From: Acanthamoeba lenticulata
Taxonomy: Eukaryota; Discosea; Longamoebia; Acanthamoebidae
Length of the DNA: 18,951 bases
NCBI GenBank assembly: GCA_002179805.1
Contig: NAVB01002464.1
Coordinates: 1-18,951 of the forward strand
Direction of reading: 5' to 3'
The notes under the pieces were generated by a model. That model saw only the letters and a program-made list of their open reading frames with translations. It did no database searches and was not told the DNA's origin. Positions 9,601-18,951 of this stretch are shown here, one piece after another; position 1 is the first letter of the stretch; every line of letters begins with the position of its first letter. The position numbers and the translations under genes were made by a program.

Positions 9601-12600
9601 AGATGGCATGACCATCAGCGCCCGCGAGCGGAGCTTCGCGCGACCGCAGCTCTCCACGTCGCCCGCCGAGCAGCCGCTGGCCCACGTTGTCACCCGCGAG
9701 CGCGCCTCGACGGGCGTGTTTATCCCGCTGGCCGGTCGGCACCGGCGCACGTCGTCGCTCTCGGTGGCTGCCACCTCGCCGACGACGACCCCGCCCTCGT
9801 CCATGCCGTCTCTCGGCGGCGGCGCCGTCGGGCCTGCCTCGGCCAAGCCGGCCGGGCCCGGCGACATGGCGCCCTCGCTGGCCTATGTGCTGCTCCAGCA
9901 GAAGGAGCGGCTCGAAAAGGAGGCCGCGGGCGAGACCGACGAACTCGACGCCGAGCAGCAGCAGCACAACCTGCAGCTGGCCGAAAAGATCCGGGAGAGC
10001 CTGGCCGAGGAGGAGCGGGAAGACGAAGAGCTGGACGACCAAGAAGATGATGATGATAATGATCTTGATGACGGCTCCGACAACACAGAGACCCAAGCCG
10101 AGATCGATGTCACTCCAGAGCAGGACGCGACAAGCGTAGATGCCGGGACTCGTTCGACCACCGACGGTGAATCAGCGACGGCGGAGCCGGCCACGCCAAA
10201 GAACGAAAACGATGGCGGTGCCGAGAAGCCCGCCATGTCGACATCGACAGCCAGGTCACGCCATCGGCAGGCAGTCATCGACTTCCCGCAGCTGTCGTCG
10301 TCGCCTTCGCTGATGGCGCCGTCGTCCACGCAGAGCGCAGCGAGCCGGGTCGCGTCGGCCTCCATGTCCAAGACCACGTCGTCGCCCGCCATTCCGCTCT
10401 ACACCGGGCCCAGCGCGGCCGCCCACCTCCTCGCTGCTGCCAGCGAGGCGACGGCCTCGCTCTCTGCCGACGAGACGGCGGCCTTGGTGGCCACACGCCC
10501 GCGCTCGCAGTCGGGGTCGTCCTCGCCCACGCCCACACCCACAGCCACCAAGCCGCTCAGCGTCATGGTGGCGGCGCCACTCACGCCGCCCCTGGCCCGG
10601 GTGGCCAGCGACCGCAGCCACGCTAAGCGGTACCCCCGCCGGCCCCGCTTGTCCCTCGCCTCGCACGCGACGACGACGTCGACTCATGCTGACGTCATGC
10701 TCGGTCATGATGACGATGATGACGACACTGGTAGGGTGATGGGCACGTCGCCGGACGAGACCAACGGGTTCTTCCTCCCGAGCCACCCGTCGTCGGACGA
10801 CACCCTCCCCGTGGCCCTTTCCGGCGGGGGCCGTGGCAGCTCTGCGACGGGCAAGGACAAGGATGACGACGCCGCGGCGTCGGACAAGTCCGCCGCGGCC
10901 GCGGCCGCAGCCAGCGAGAAGAACAACACGTCGTGGCGCAAGGACTCGCGGTCGCTGCTGGCCTCCATCACGGCCCTCCTCAACGGGACCTCGGCCCAGG
11001 CCGCCACCAACTCGCCCCTCGGGTACGAGTCCCGTCTTGGTCTTTTAGCGCTGGACCCGAAAAACTGACGATCGCGCGTGTGATACGCGTCCTGCCCGCA
11101 GGAGCCTGGGCCTGGGCCTCATCCTGCCGCCGGGCGTGGACGACGTGGTGGTGATTGTGAACAAGGACCAGCCCTCGTCCATCATCGCCTACACCCTCAG
11201 CTCGCTGGAATACCGCGACAAGCTGGGCGCCGCCGCAGCCAATGCCGACGTACGTCGACGGCCCGCCCGTTGGCCTTTTGACTTTTGATTGCTCACCCGC
11301 CCGCGTGCGTGCGTGCAGCCCAAGCTTTCGCTCCTGTCGACAGAAAAATTTCACATCGACAACAGTGCGGCCCCTCGCCGCACGCACGCACGCACGCACG
11401 CACACGCGCGCGCTCGCTCGCGAACTAATCTTTGTGTTGTGTTGTGTACAGGGTTCACGTTCGAGGAGGAGGGCGGCAAGCCGGGTGCGTTCATGTGCGT
11501 GAGCTATTACGCGCGCCAGTTCTCGGCCCTGCGCAAGCTGTGCAGCGGCGGCGACAGCGAGTTCATCCAGTCGCTGGCGCGCTGCAAGGCCTGGCAGGCC
11601 TCGGGCGGCAAGTCCGGCTCGGCCTTTGCCCGCACCCTCGGTATGCCCCTGTCCCTCTTCCTCTTCCTCTTCCTCCTAGATTCCGGGGCTTCGTCTCCAC
11701 CAGCTGCCCCGCGCCTGACCCCCGCCTCGGCACTGGCTGCAGATGGGCGGTACGTGCTAAAAGGCATCAGCGACACGGAGCTGCGGTCGTTCCTGTCGTT
11801 CGGGCCGGCCTACTTTGAATACATCCACCGCTCCTACTTTTACAAGGTTCCCCCCCCTCCCCAAGCACGCACGACGGTGATGAGGGACGAGGAGGATGAA
11901 GAGGAAACTTACGCTGGTGTGGTAATTTGATGACGACGGATCTGCGCAGATCCCGACGACGCTGGCCAAGATCGTGGGCCTGTACAGCATCCAGTGGCGC
12001 AGCGCGACGGGGCGCGCCTTCAAGCAGGACCTGGTCGTGCTGGAGAACCTCTTCTACGGCCGCAACATCGAAAAGACGTTTGACTTGAAGGGATCCCTGC
12101 GCGGGCGCTACGTCGAAGTCTTGCCCGACTCGCAGGCCTCTGGCCAGGTCCTCCTTGACGAGAACCTCCTCGAATGTGCGTTCCTCGTCCTCGTCCTCGC
12201 CTTCTTCGTTCCTATTGTCGTCGTCGTCCTTGTCATGCTGACGTCACGCGATGATATTTTGGTCGCGACGCACAGCCCTGTACGCGCAGCCGATGTGCAT
12301 CAAGGAGGGCGACAAGATCAAGCTGTCCATCGCGGTGTGGAACGACTCGCTCTTCCTCGATTCGCTCGGGGTCATGGACTATTCCCTCCTGGTCGGCCTC
12401 GACAAGGACAAGTCCGAGCTCGTCGTCGGCATCATCGGTGCGCACTCGCCCTCTCTTTTCGTAGTTGCTTTTTTGCGTTTATTTTGTTCTTTTCATTCTT
12501 TTTTGAGAATTGATATTTAATTTAATTTAAATTAAATTTATTGTCATTTTCGTGTGGGCAGACTACATGCGCAAGTACACGCTGGACAAGCGGATGGAGG

Positions 12601-12950
12601 AGTTGATCAAGTCGTCTGGCCTCATGGGCGGACGGGGCAAACTGCCCACAATTTTGCAGCCCGCCCAGTACAAGGCGCGCTTCCGAGACGCCATGTGGCG
12701 CTACTTCATCATGGTGCGTACAGTGACTCACTGTTCTACGTCCGTCGAGGTGGTCATCACGCTGCTGACGCGCAAAAACGACAACAACACAAAACATGAC
12801 ACCAACAACAACCAGGTGCCGGACAAGTACACCATCACCAAGAAGGTCTACGATGGTGGATCGACCAAGGAGGATGAAGACGAGGAAGAGGACGAGGCTG
12901 AAGAAACCGAGGCGCGCTACGACGACAACAACAACAACAACCGTCCGTGA
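3626..12950 (+). CDS. PIKfyve/Fab1 PI3P 5-kinase
   Basis: Converts PI3P to PI(3,5)P2 on endosomal and vacuolar membranes. I join 31 exons: 3626-3729, 3810-4143, 4234-4443, 4531-4599, 4678-4870, 4984-5088, 5139-5300, 5375-5728, 5812-5897, 5972-6044, 6137-6228, 6294-6675, 6756-6820, 6900-7019, 7113-7192, 7275-7950, 8002-8093, 8176-8254, 8321-8408, 8481-8611, 8696-8830, 8910-9091, 9160-11022, 11102-11249, 11319-11364, 11452-11640, 11743-11846, 11950-12175, 12276-12437, 12562-12713, 12816-12950. This gives about 2,278 residues, similar in size to yeast and animal homologues. Domains: FYVE (~147-216), CCT/chaperonin-like (~540-810), CCR (~890-1270, DLTLGQFLERYCF), a Ser/Ala-rich linker (~1300-1880) and PIP kinase (~1940-2240; Lys in GRYVLKGIS, FDLKGS, MDYSLLVG, VVGIID). 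No DEP domain is visible. The start is chosen because it reads into KSFFSR-WQFWRR, which resembles the PIKfyve N-terminal segment. The acceptors at 4531 and 8002 are uncertain. Confidence 0.95.
4234..4443 (+). other. FYVE zinc-finger exon of PIKfyve
   Basis: One exon encodes the entire FYVE domain, which binds PI3P and recruits the kinase to endosomes. All three signature elements are present: WMPD, KRRHHCR and RVC. The eight zinc-binding cysteines sit in four CxxC pairs (CYDC, CRVC, CAKC, CNYC). Exon boundaries are phase 0 on both sides, so the domain is a clean module. Confidence 0.95.
6294..7192 (+). other. CCT (chaperonin-like) core of PIKfyve
   Basis: Exons 12-15 carry the region related to the apical domain of TCP-1/CCT chaperonins. 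It begins VKKIADGTVRDSIYVDG and continues GLVCSKNVAHKKM, FSSFDALLQQEKQHL, KPDVVVVEKTVSR, TLLFFEGCKRHLGCSFILRGG and FAVHVGYNLHLECALLLD. In the family this region contacts the VAC14/FIG4 complex. The FFEGC..HLGC..LRGG block is closely similar to animal PIKfyve. Confidence 0.93.
9300..11000 (+). other. Low-complexity insert of PIKfyve (coding)
   Basis: Most of exon 23 encodes roughly 570 residues of Ser/Thr/Ala/Pro-rich sequence. It includes a Ser-dense run at 9256-9510, an acidic block at 10000-10095 (DDQEDDDDNDLDDGSDN), a second Asp-rich patch near 10700-10730 and a poly-Ala run near 10890-10915. A short charged helix (LLQQKERLEKEAAGETDEL) sits near 9888-9945. It is probably disordered, phosphorylatable and fast-evolving. 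Confidence 0.85.
11379..11413. repeat. (CACG)n / (CG)n simple repeat inside an intron
   Basis: About five copies of CACG are followed by a CG-rich alternating purine-pyrimidine tract in the intron between exons 25 and 26 of the PIKfyve gene. It falls between the donor GTGCGG and the TG-rich acceptor side. Confidence 0.75.
12519..12538. repeat. 20-base perfect AT-only palindrome
   Basis: AATTTAATTTAAATTAAATT equals its own reverse complement. It lies in the intron between PIKfyve exons 29 and 30, within a locally AT-rich patch (about 12470-12550) that stands out from the GC-rich surroundings. Confidence 0.9.
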
Positions 12951-13202
12951 AGAAGTTAGGCTTGGCTGCCAAGTCGGAGTCGTCATCGCCGTCGCGTCTC
13001 CACCTCCCTACCGCCTAGGCTATTTATTCGCTGTACACAAAAACATTCCAAACATTCACTCCAGGGCCTTTGCCAAATCCAGCGTGATGAGCCCAGAAAG
13101 GATAAGGACCCTGCAAAAGGAGTTTGGGACACACACAGGTGCTTGTAGCCGTTGCAGAGCCAAGCTTGACAAGAAGTAGATTCCAGAGGGTGAGAAGAGA
13201 GG
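12951..13202 (+). promoter_or_regulatory. Intergenic region between PIKfyve and orphan gene B
   Basis: 252 bases hold the PIKfyve 3' UTR and the leader of gene B. A purine-rich stretch (GGGTGAGAAGAGAGG) directly precedes the ATG at 13203. No other gene or repeat is visible. Confidence 0.35.
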
Positions 13203-14845
13203 ATGGCCACGGCCAGCGCAAGCTTCTCGGGTGTGTTCACCCTGCCAACGCAAGAGGAGGCGTCAGAGATGGCCAAGGCTGTGTCTTTGCTCGTGGCTCG
13301 TGGAGTCAAGCTCTTCACCGAGGTCGAGCAGGGCACCAGCGCAGACATTGAGAATACGCTCAAAGTGGTCATTCGGTAAGAACTTCTTACAATCTCCCCT
13401 TCTGCCTGGCACTAGCAACTTACACAAGCTGCTCAACTGCAGGCTGTCGAATCGCTTCATGACCATGACCCTGGACCAAGCTGAGACCGACCACTGCGGG
13501 CTTGTTATTCGTGGAATGGTGGAAGCTGAGGCTGGCATACAGCAGCTGATCCAGGGGTGGCGGTCTGGCGCCTCCGATGTCACCAAAGACTCTCGCAACA
13601 GCAATCTGGCCGGCCTGATGCAATCGTTCATGATGAGCCTGGCAGAGCTTTGCGACATGATGGAGGACAACCAAAACAAGCGCGGTCTCCTCATTGTCAA
13701 GCACTCGGCCCTTGTTCTGGAGTGTTTGCGCGACCCGCGCTACACGGACTGGGGCACCAAGTTTGGCCAGTTCCAGGAGGTGGCCAAGATGGTGAAGAAC
13801 CTCATGCAAACCCGAGTGAACGTAGCACCCAAGGACAGTCCCCTCAAGGCCAAGCTGAGCACCATTAGCGAGTCCATCCACCGCGGCTTTGACGATGTAG
13901 CGGTAGGGTTCATGACGTTTGCCTTCGCCCACGAGCATTCATACTGACGCTTAACATCTACTACTGAGAAGGACGCGGCACGGAAGCTGAATGAATCACC
14001 TGAGAACCCGATTATCAAGGAACAGGACAAAGCCTCTACACTGTCTCTGGTGCGCCGTCCTCTGCGCGACCACAAACTCCAAACCTACAGCTGAAACAAC
14101 TGGCTGTGCAGGTGCGTGCACTCCAAGAGGCTGGTGACATCTTTGCTGGCAGTGAGGGCCGCATTGCCGCTCGCGCAGGATACTCCTACGAGGACTTGGA
14201 GAAAGGTACTGTCATATCTTCGGAGCAGTCCCTTACGGTTGGAGGCCCTTCTGTTGCTGACCTTCTACAGCTCTGAATAATCTGTCCAAGGCGGCTCACG
14301 AAGGGGACCGGGCTCAGGTCGCCGTGCACGCTCGTGCGGTGGTTGAGGTACAAAAAGGGGTCAGCAAACTAAAGGGAAGTGCTTCAGCTGATTCGGCTCA
14401 TTTTCAGGCGTTCAAACATGTTGAGGGAGCCGGCCCACTACAAACAGCAGAGCTCAAAAAGGCCACCATGCAGCTAGTGGAGGCCAGCAAGGAGGTAAAT
14501 AACAACCTGGACTGTTGTAGTAGGTTGGCAGCTTGAGACTTGCTTTGCTTGGTGGTGCAGGTGTTGGCAACGTCGAACCCGATAGCGCTTCAAGCTTTGG
14601 ACGCTGTGATCACAGACGTCAAGAACAAATTTATGGCGGTCAGGTCCCCACGAGCTTCTCTTGCCGTCAAGGGTGGACGCAGCGCTGGTGGGCACAAGGT
14701 ACTCAATAGAATTTGTGTTTATTTTTCGTATTTCCAGCTTGTGTACAGCTGTCTGACCTCACACAAACTTCAGATCGGGCTACGAGAAGCGGCTAGTGAT
14801 CTGTCCAACTGTTTAGTGACTATGATCGCGTGCTTGGAGAAATAG
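13203..14845 (+). CDS. Orphan helical protein B (paralogue of A at 1619)
   Basis: The family is not recognised. The spliced exons are 13203-13375, 13443-13902, 13972-14049, 14112-14205, 14271-14494, 14561-14698 and 14774-14845, giving 412 residues. The acceptor before 13972 is weak; 13969 is the alternative and adds one Lys. The protein opens MATASASFSGVFTLPTQEEA, parallel to A. It keeps the core block ELCDMMEDNQNKRGLLIVK (about residues 126-144), the REAG/QEAG-DIFA segment and a C-terminal DLSNC motif, but ends shortly after it. There is no signal peptide or membrane segment, and predicted structure is almost all helical. Exon 4 is 94 bases, exactly as in exon 5 of A, with the same phases. 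B lacks A's intron at 2180 and has an extra intron at 14495. Codon use is less GC-biased than in A, hinting at different age or expression. No function can be assigned. Confidence 0.8.
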
Positions 14846-14915
14846 GCACCGCAAGATGCGAGTGCCGGTTGAACGGTGCGCGGGGGCAGGAACCTCGAGG
14901 GGCAGCAGGAAAAAC

Positions 14916-14919
14916 AAAA
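14916..14919 (-). terminator. RNA polymerase III T-run for tRNA-Pro
   Basis: TTTT followed by G and a second run of five T on the minus strand starts seven bases past the tRNA 3' end. Confidence 0.65.
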
Positions 14920-14925
14920 GGAATG

Positions 14926-14996
14926 GGGCGCCGCCCGGAATCGAACCGGGGCCTCTCGCACCCTAAGCGAGAATTTTACCACTTAACTACGGCGCC
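14926..14996 (-). tRNA. tRNA-Pro (anticodon AGG)
   Basis: The acceptor stem pairs GGCGCCG with CGGCGCC over seven bases. The anticodon arm CTCGC-TTAGGGT-GCGAG gives anticodon AGG (position 34 A is normally edited to inosine). The T arm is CCCGG-TTCGATT-CCGGG, and the D loop carries the invariant GG. The discriminator base is C, as in eukaryotic tRNA-Pro. There is no intron. It reads CCU and CCC codons. Confidence 0.94.
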
Positions 14997-15159
14997 TTCT
15001 TATTTCTGGTTCGAAATTACCATTGTTCTGTAGAATTAACCTTTACCCTGCCACAGGGTTTTGGGTAATTTTGCGTGACGAAAGCATGAGCACGACCCTG
15101 TGGTCCTTCTTGTGGCGTCAAAACCCTAAAGTCCGCACTCTCCCACTGCACACGAGGGG
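14997..15159 (+). promoter_or_regulatory. Upstream region of the histidine-phosphatase gene
   Basis: 163 bases lie between tRNA-Pro and the next ATG. It contains a perfect 6-bp inverted repeat, ACCCTG-CCA-CAGGGT (15045-15059), and an AAAACCCTAAA word at 15120-15130, 30 bases before the ATG. The latter resembles the telo-box of plant promoters. Any regulatory role is inference. Confidence 0.4.
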
Positions 15160-16234
15160 ATGAACGCTGCTCCGTCTTCAGGCCCAAAGAGCTTGAACTT
15201 GGCTCAGGTCAAGGTTGTGCACTTCATTCGCCACGGTGAGGCCGAGCACAACGTCGCCGCTCGTCTGCACGGACGGCAAGCCTATCGCCAAGTGCGCCAC
15301 TGCATCATCTTGTTGGTCGACGTGAATCTTTAACGGCTGGCGTTGTGTAGTGGGAGTTCTTGGATGCGCCCCTCACGCAGAAGGGACGCGAGCAAGCACG
15401 AGAAGCCCGTACGACGCTCATCCCGCACATGAAACCACAGGTTCACTCCCCTCTCTCCTCGTTTAGGCGCTTCACAAGAGGCTCATCCTTTGGCTGTTGC
15501 CAACTGTGGCACTGCGACGTGCAGGTGGTGCTGGTGTCGCCGCTCACGCGCACGCTGCAAACGGCCGAAGAGATCTTCGTGCAGGTTGACGGCGAGGAGG
15601 TAGGCGCCCCCGAGACCAACGCAGCTCGCCTCCTCTGGCCTCCTCTTCTCACGCAACCGTTGCCTGTTTGGGGGGTGGGGGACCCGCAGAAGGGCTGTTC
15701 GTCTTGGTCCTGTCGGCTGGAGGTGTGCGAGCAGGTCCGCGAACGCATCGGCCAGAACCCGTGCGACAAGCGCCAGGCCGTGTCGGTCGTCAAGCCCAAG
15801 TTCCCGCGCTTCTGCTTCGACGCCATGGAGGGCGCGGATGCCTCGGACGAGGACGCCCTCTGGGGCGATCTCCGCGAGACCAGCGGGGAGCTCATGCACC
15901 GGGCCCGCACCTTCGTCCAGGCCCTGCGCCAGCGCCCAGGTTCGTCTCGAGGACCGCGCAGGCTGAGCGCTCAGGATGGGGTCTTGGTGGTCTTGTTGCC
16001 CAAATACTCACGAGGTCGTGTGGCGGCTGTTGCGCAGAGATCTGCATCGCCGTGGTGTCGCACAGCGCGTTCCTGACGGCCCTGTTCTCGGTGCTCATCC
16101 ACGAGGAGGGCCTCACCAACGACAGCGCCAGTGGCGAGCCCGACGTGGTGGCCGCCTCCACGCCAGAGGACAACAACAAGAAGGTCTACTTCAACAACGG
16201 CGAGGTCAAGTCCACCGTCCTGCTCGCCCTGTAG
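15160..16234 (+). CDS. Histidine phosphatase (phosphoglycerate-mutase-like)
   Basis: Branch-1 histidine phosphatase superfamily; these enzymes form a phosphohistidine intermediate. The spliced exons are 15160-15291, 15351-15440, 15525-15599, 15690-15939 and 16038-16234 (247 residues). The catalytic RHGEAEHN is at residues 24-31 with nucleophile His25. SPLTRTLQTAE supplies the second conserved Arg, VRERIGQNPCDKR matches the RE-x-x-G-x-x-PCDKR element of plant and fungal phosphoglycerate-mutase-like proteins, and VVSHSAFL holds the second catalytic His (about 191). There is no signal peptide, so it is probably cytosolic. The substrate cannot be read from sequence: the short form and the CDKR motif argue against a glycolytic mutase. 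The start of exon 4 is uncertain (15690 or 15723, both in frame). The gene converges on the membrane-protein gene with only 46 bases between stops. Confidence 0.88.
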
Positions 16235-16280
16235 TTGCGAAATGCCAGTATCCTTTATAAAGAGCTTGGGGCGTGAAAGG

Positions 16281-18112
16281 TCAAAGTGCATCAGACGCAT
16301 CGTCGTTCGTGTCGTCGTAGTTGATTGCGGTGACTCTGCGCGTGAAAGCTCGTCGCTTGTACCATCCAAACGCCACGCCCACCGCGATCACCACCAGCAC
16401 GATGACCGCGGCCAAGGGCACGGCCACAGCCACGCCGACAATGAGAGCCGTGTTGTCGCCGCTGCCATCGCCTTCCTGACCATTCACGCCCAGCAGGCGG
16501 CCCATGCCGACGTTCGGGTCGTAGTGCATCCACTGACTGAACGCCGGCAGCTCTACCTCCACTTCGTAATAGTGCGAGCCGTTGACCGCGGCCACGGCGG
16601 CAGCCGTGATGTTGTGGCGCACGGGAGCGACGACGCCGTCGACCACGGCCAGGTCAAACAGCACCACCGTGGCCAGCACCGGAGACTGCCCGGAGCCAGA
16701 GCGGAAGGAACCAACCGGCAGGTAGTAGGTCGTGAGGCCTCTGCTCGGCGTGTTGGCGCGACGCACGATGCTTGCGGCGTCAGCAGGAACCACGAGCAGC
16801 CCATCCCCAACGCTCGTCGACAGGCGATAGCGCACGGTCGTCGGTTGCGTGATGTGATAGGATGACGACGAGGAGGCGTTGTCGGCCGAGGTGAAGTTAA
16901 CAGACCACTTGACCGAGTTGGCGCCAATGTCAAACGCCACGCCGGCGAACGAGGCGTTGGTATTGCGCTCGTGGAAGGCGAAGCTTTGGTGCATCTCCAT
17001 CGAGGCATTGAGCAGCCGCGTCGAGTAGACGTACATGAGTGGGTCGCCTGAGGCTGGATCACCATTGACGACCTCTCGCCTCGTGTCTGCCGTGCGAGAG
17101 GAGAGGCATTTGAGGAATGTTTGATCGTAAAGGAAGCACTATCGAGAAGGAGGGATGGTACCATTGAGATCAGAGGCGAGGAGAGGCGTGGCGTTGCCGA
17201 GCTGCAGGCTGCTGAGCTGTGACAGCACCGACGACTGGTCCGAGCTCGCGCTGCTGTTGCCGGTGTTGCTGTTGCTGCTGCCGCTGAAGGAGCCCGACAG
17301 GCGGAAGGAGACCTGGTCGGGCTCGAACTCGGCCGTCGCGTTGGCCAGTACCACCAGCTGCGGAATGCTCGAAGGCGACGGAGTCACGTACGCCGAAGGC
17401 GATGGCGAGCGCGACGTTGATGGTGAGGCCGATGGGGTCGGCCTGGTCGAGGGCGACGGCGACGGCGACAGCGACGGCGACGGCTGAGGCGAGGCGTCGG
17501 CGAGGTTAACGCCGCAGCCGTCGATCAGCAGCCTGGGCACGAGGTTCGAGTAGGTGTAGGTGGCGAAGCTGAGCGAGTGGAAGTAGTCTTGGCCGCCCCA
17601 ATCCGACCAGGTCCAGCCGTCGAGGGTGCTACTGTTCGATGCGCTGAACAGGAGCCAGAAGGGGCCTCCGCTGCCGAGCGCCACTCCGCCTGGGAGAGTG
17701 AAATCGAGCTGGGTGAGGCTGGCGTAGGTCAGGGTCGTGGAGTTGGTTATCACTTGGCCAGGCTGGCCTCTGGCGTCGGTATTGATGGAGAGTGTATCCG
17801 GCCAGGAGCCTGGCCACACGCGCACGAAGTGGAGCTCCGTGGTGAGGCGTCGAACGCAAGCGGAAACCACAACACGGTCTTCTTCGGCGTACCATCGGTT
17901 CGCAAGAAGACCGAAACCTTGTTTATGATGAGCGAGTCCAGCACCTGTACCTGGACGGACAGGGTGGTCACGGTAACGATGGGCTGCCGGACAGATGAGG
18001 CCTGCGAGTTCAAGAGGTTGCCCTGCGTGCACGCCTGCGCGTGCTGGGCCACCGCCACCACAACCAGAACAAGCGCGAGGGGGAGAAGGCCGGTGTGGTA
18101 CAAGCACACCAT
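16281..18112 (-). CDS. Type I membrane glycoprotein with Ser/Pro linker
   Basis: The spliced exons are 18112-17893, 17809-17162 and 17086-16281 (557 residues); donors are GTACGC and GTACCA, and both acceptors are CAG. A signal peptide (LLPLALVLVVVAVAQHAQA) is probably cut before Cys28. Residues ~28-178 form a predicted beta-rich ectodomain with the pattern VSVFLRTDGSWPDTLSIN...GQPGQV...FWLLFSASNSS; this resembles 'choice-of-anchor' type secreted beta-sandwich domains, but I cannot name it firmly. Residues 179-223 are a Ser/Pro-repeat stalk, probably O-glycosylated. A second beta-rich ectodomain rich in N-glycosylation sequons follows. One membrane helix spans about 503-531, and a 26-residue tail (KRR start, acidic end) faces the cytosol. 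A ligand or adhesion role at the cell surface or phagosome is inference. An ATG 33 bases upstream is possible but adds a charged leader. Confidence 0.78.

Positions 18113-18951
<839 letters not shown>

Noticed and set aside
9145..9867. Long open frame on the minus strand opposite the PIKfyve linker (about 240 codons)
   Set aside because: It is the shadow of Ser-rich GC3-biased coding on the plus strand; it has no domain and no start context, and the plus frame is fixed by conserved flanking exons.
9883..10392. Second minus-strand open frame, Ser-rich
   Set aside because: It is an antisense reading of the acidic and Ser-rich PIKfyve insert, with composition explained by the opposite strand.
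14926..14996. tRNA-Pro as a chimera of a tRNA-Gly body with a Pro anticodon arm
   Set aside because: The D loop and T arm do look Gly-like, but the C discriminator and anticodon arm fit ordinary eukaryotic tRNA-Pro; resemblance alone is not enough.
17835..17917. Alternative intron in the membrane-protein gene (donor GTTTCG, acceptor GGAG)
   Set aside because: The donor GTACGC at 17892 with CAG at 17810 gives better sites, the same typical length and a continuous beta-strand pattern FLRTDG-SWPDTLSI.

Overview
This is a nuclear window from a GC-rich, intron-dense protist, most likely Acanthamoeba or a close amoebozoan. The pointers are GC-rich exons, many introns of about 50-115 bases with donors that are mostly GTGCG or GTACG, very short intergenic gaps, eukaryotic tRNA genes with T-run stops, and eukaryote-only protein families. 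Species identity is inferred from style, not from a database match. All gene models below were spliced by hand, so individual exon edges may be off even where the family is certain.

Layout from left to right: the 3' end of a proline-rich protein (+, to 278); a four-exon thymine/uracil mismatch DNA glycosylase (-, 1262-362) converging on it; tRNA-Arg(UCG) (-, 1438-1367); orphan helical protein A (+, 1619-3330, 7 exons); a 31-exon PIKfyve/Fab1 phosphatidylinositol-3-phosphate 5-kinase (+, 3626-12950); orphan helical protein B, a paralogue of A (+, 13203-14845, 7 exons); tRNA-Pro(AGG) (-, 14996-14926); a histidine-phosphatase (phosphoglycerate-mutase-like) gene (+, 15160-16234, 5 exons); a type I membrane glycoprotein (-, 18112-16281, 3 exons); and the first three exons of a mitochondrial TFB1M-type rRNA dimethyladenosine transferase (+, from 18334, running off the window).

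The centrepiece is the PIKfyve gene. It has FYVE, CCT/chaperonin-like, cysteine-rich (CCR) and PIP-kinase domains in the canonical order, plus a roughly 600-residue low-complexity insert before the kinase and an acidic Asn-rich tail. It makes PI(3,5)P2 on endolysosomal membranes. It is bracketed on both sides by copies of one unrecognised gene family. The paralogues share start motif, exon phases and a strongly conserved core, but differ by one intron loss or gain each. That bracketed arrangement is the most unusual feature of the window. Nothing in the sequence proves a functional link between the orphan family and PIKfyve.

The remaining genes look like independent housekeeping or surface-protein genes (DNA repair, phosphatase, mitochondrial rRNA modification, membrane glycoprotein). 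There are no prokaryotic operons, CRISPR arrays or mobile elements that I can support.
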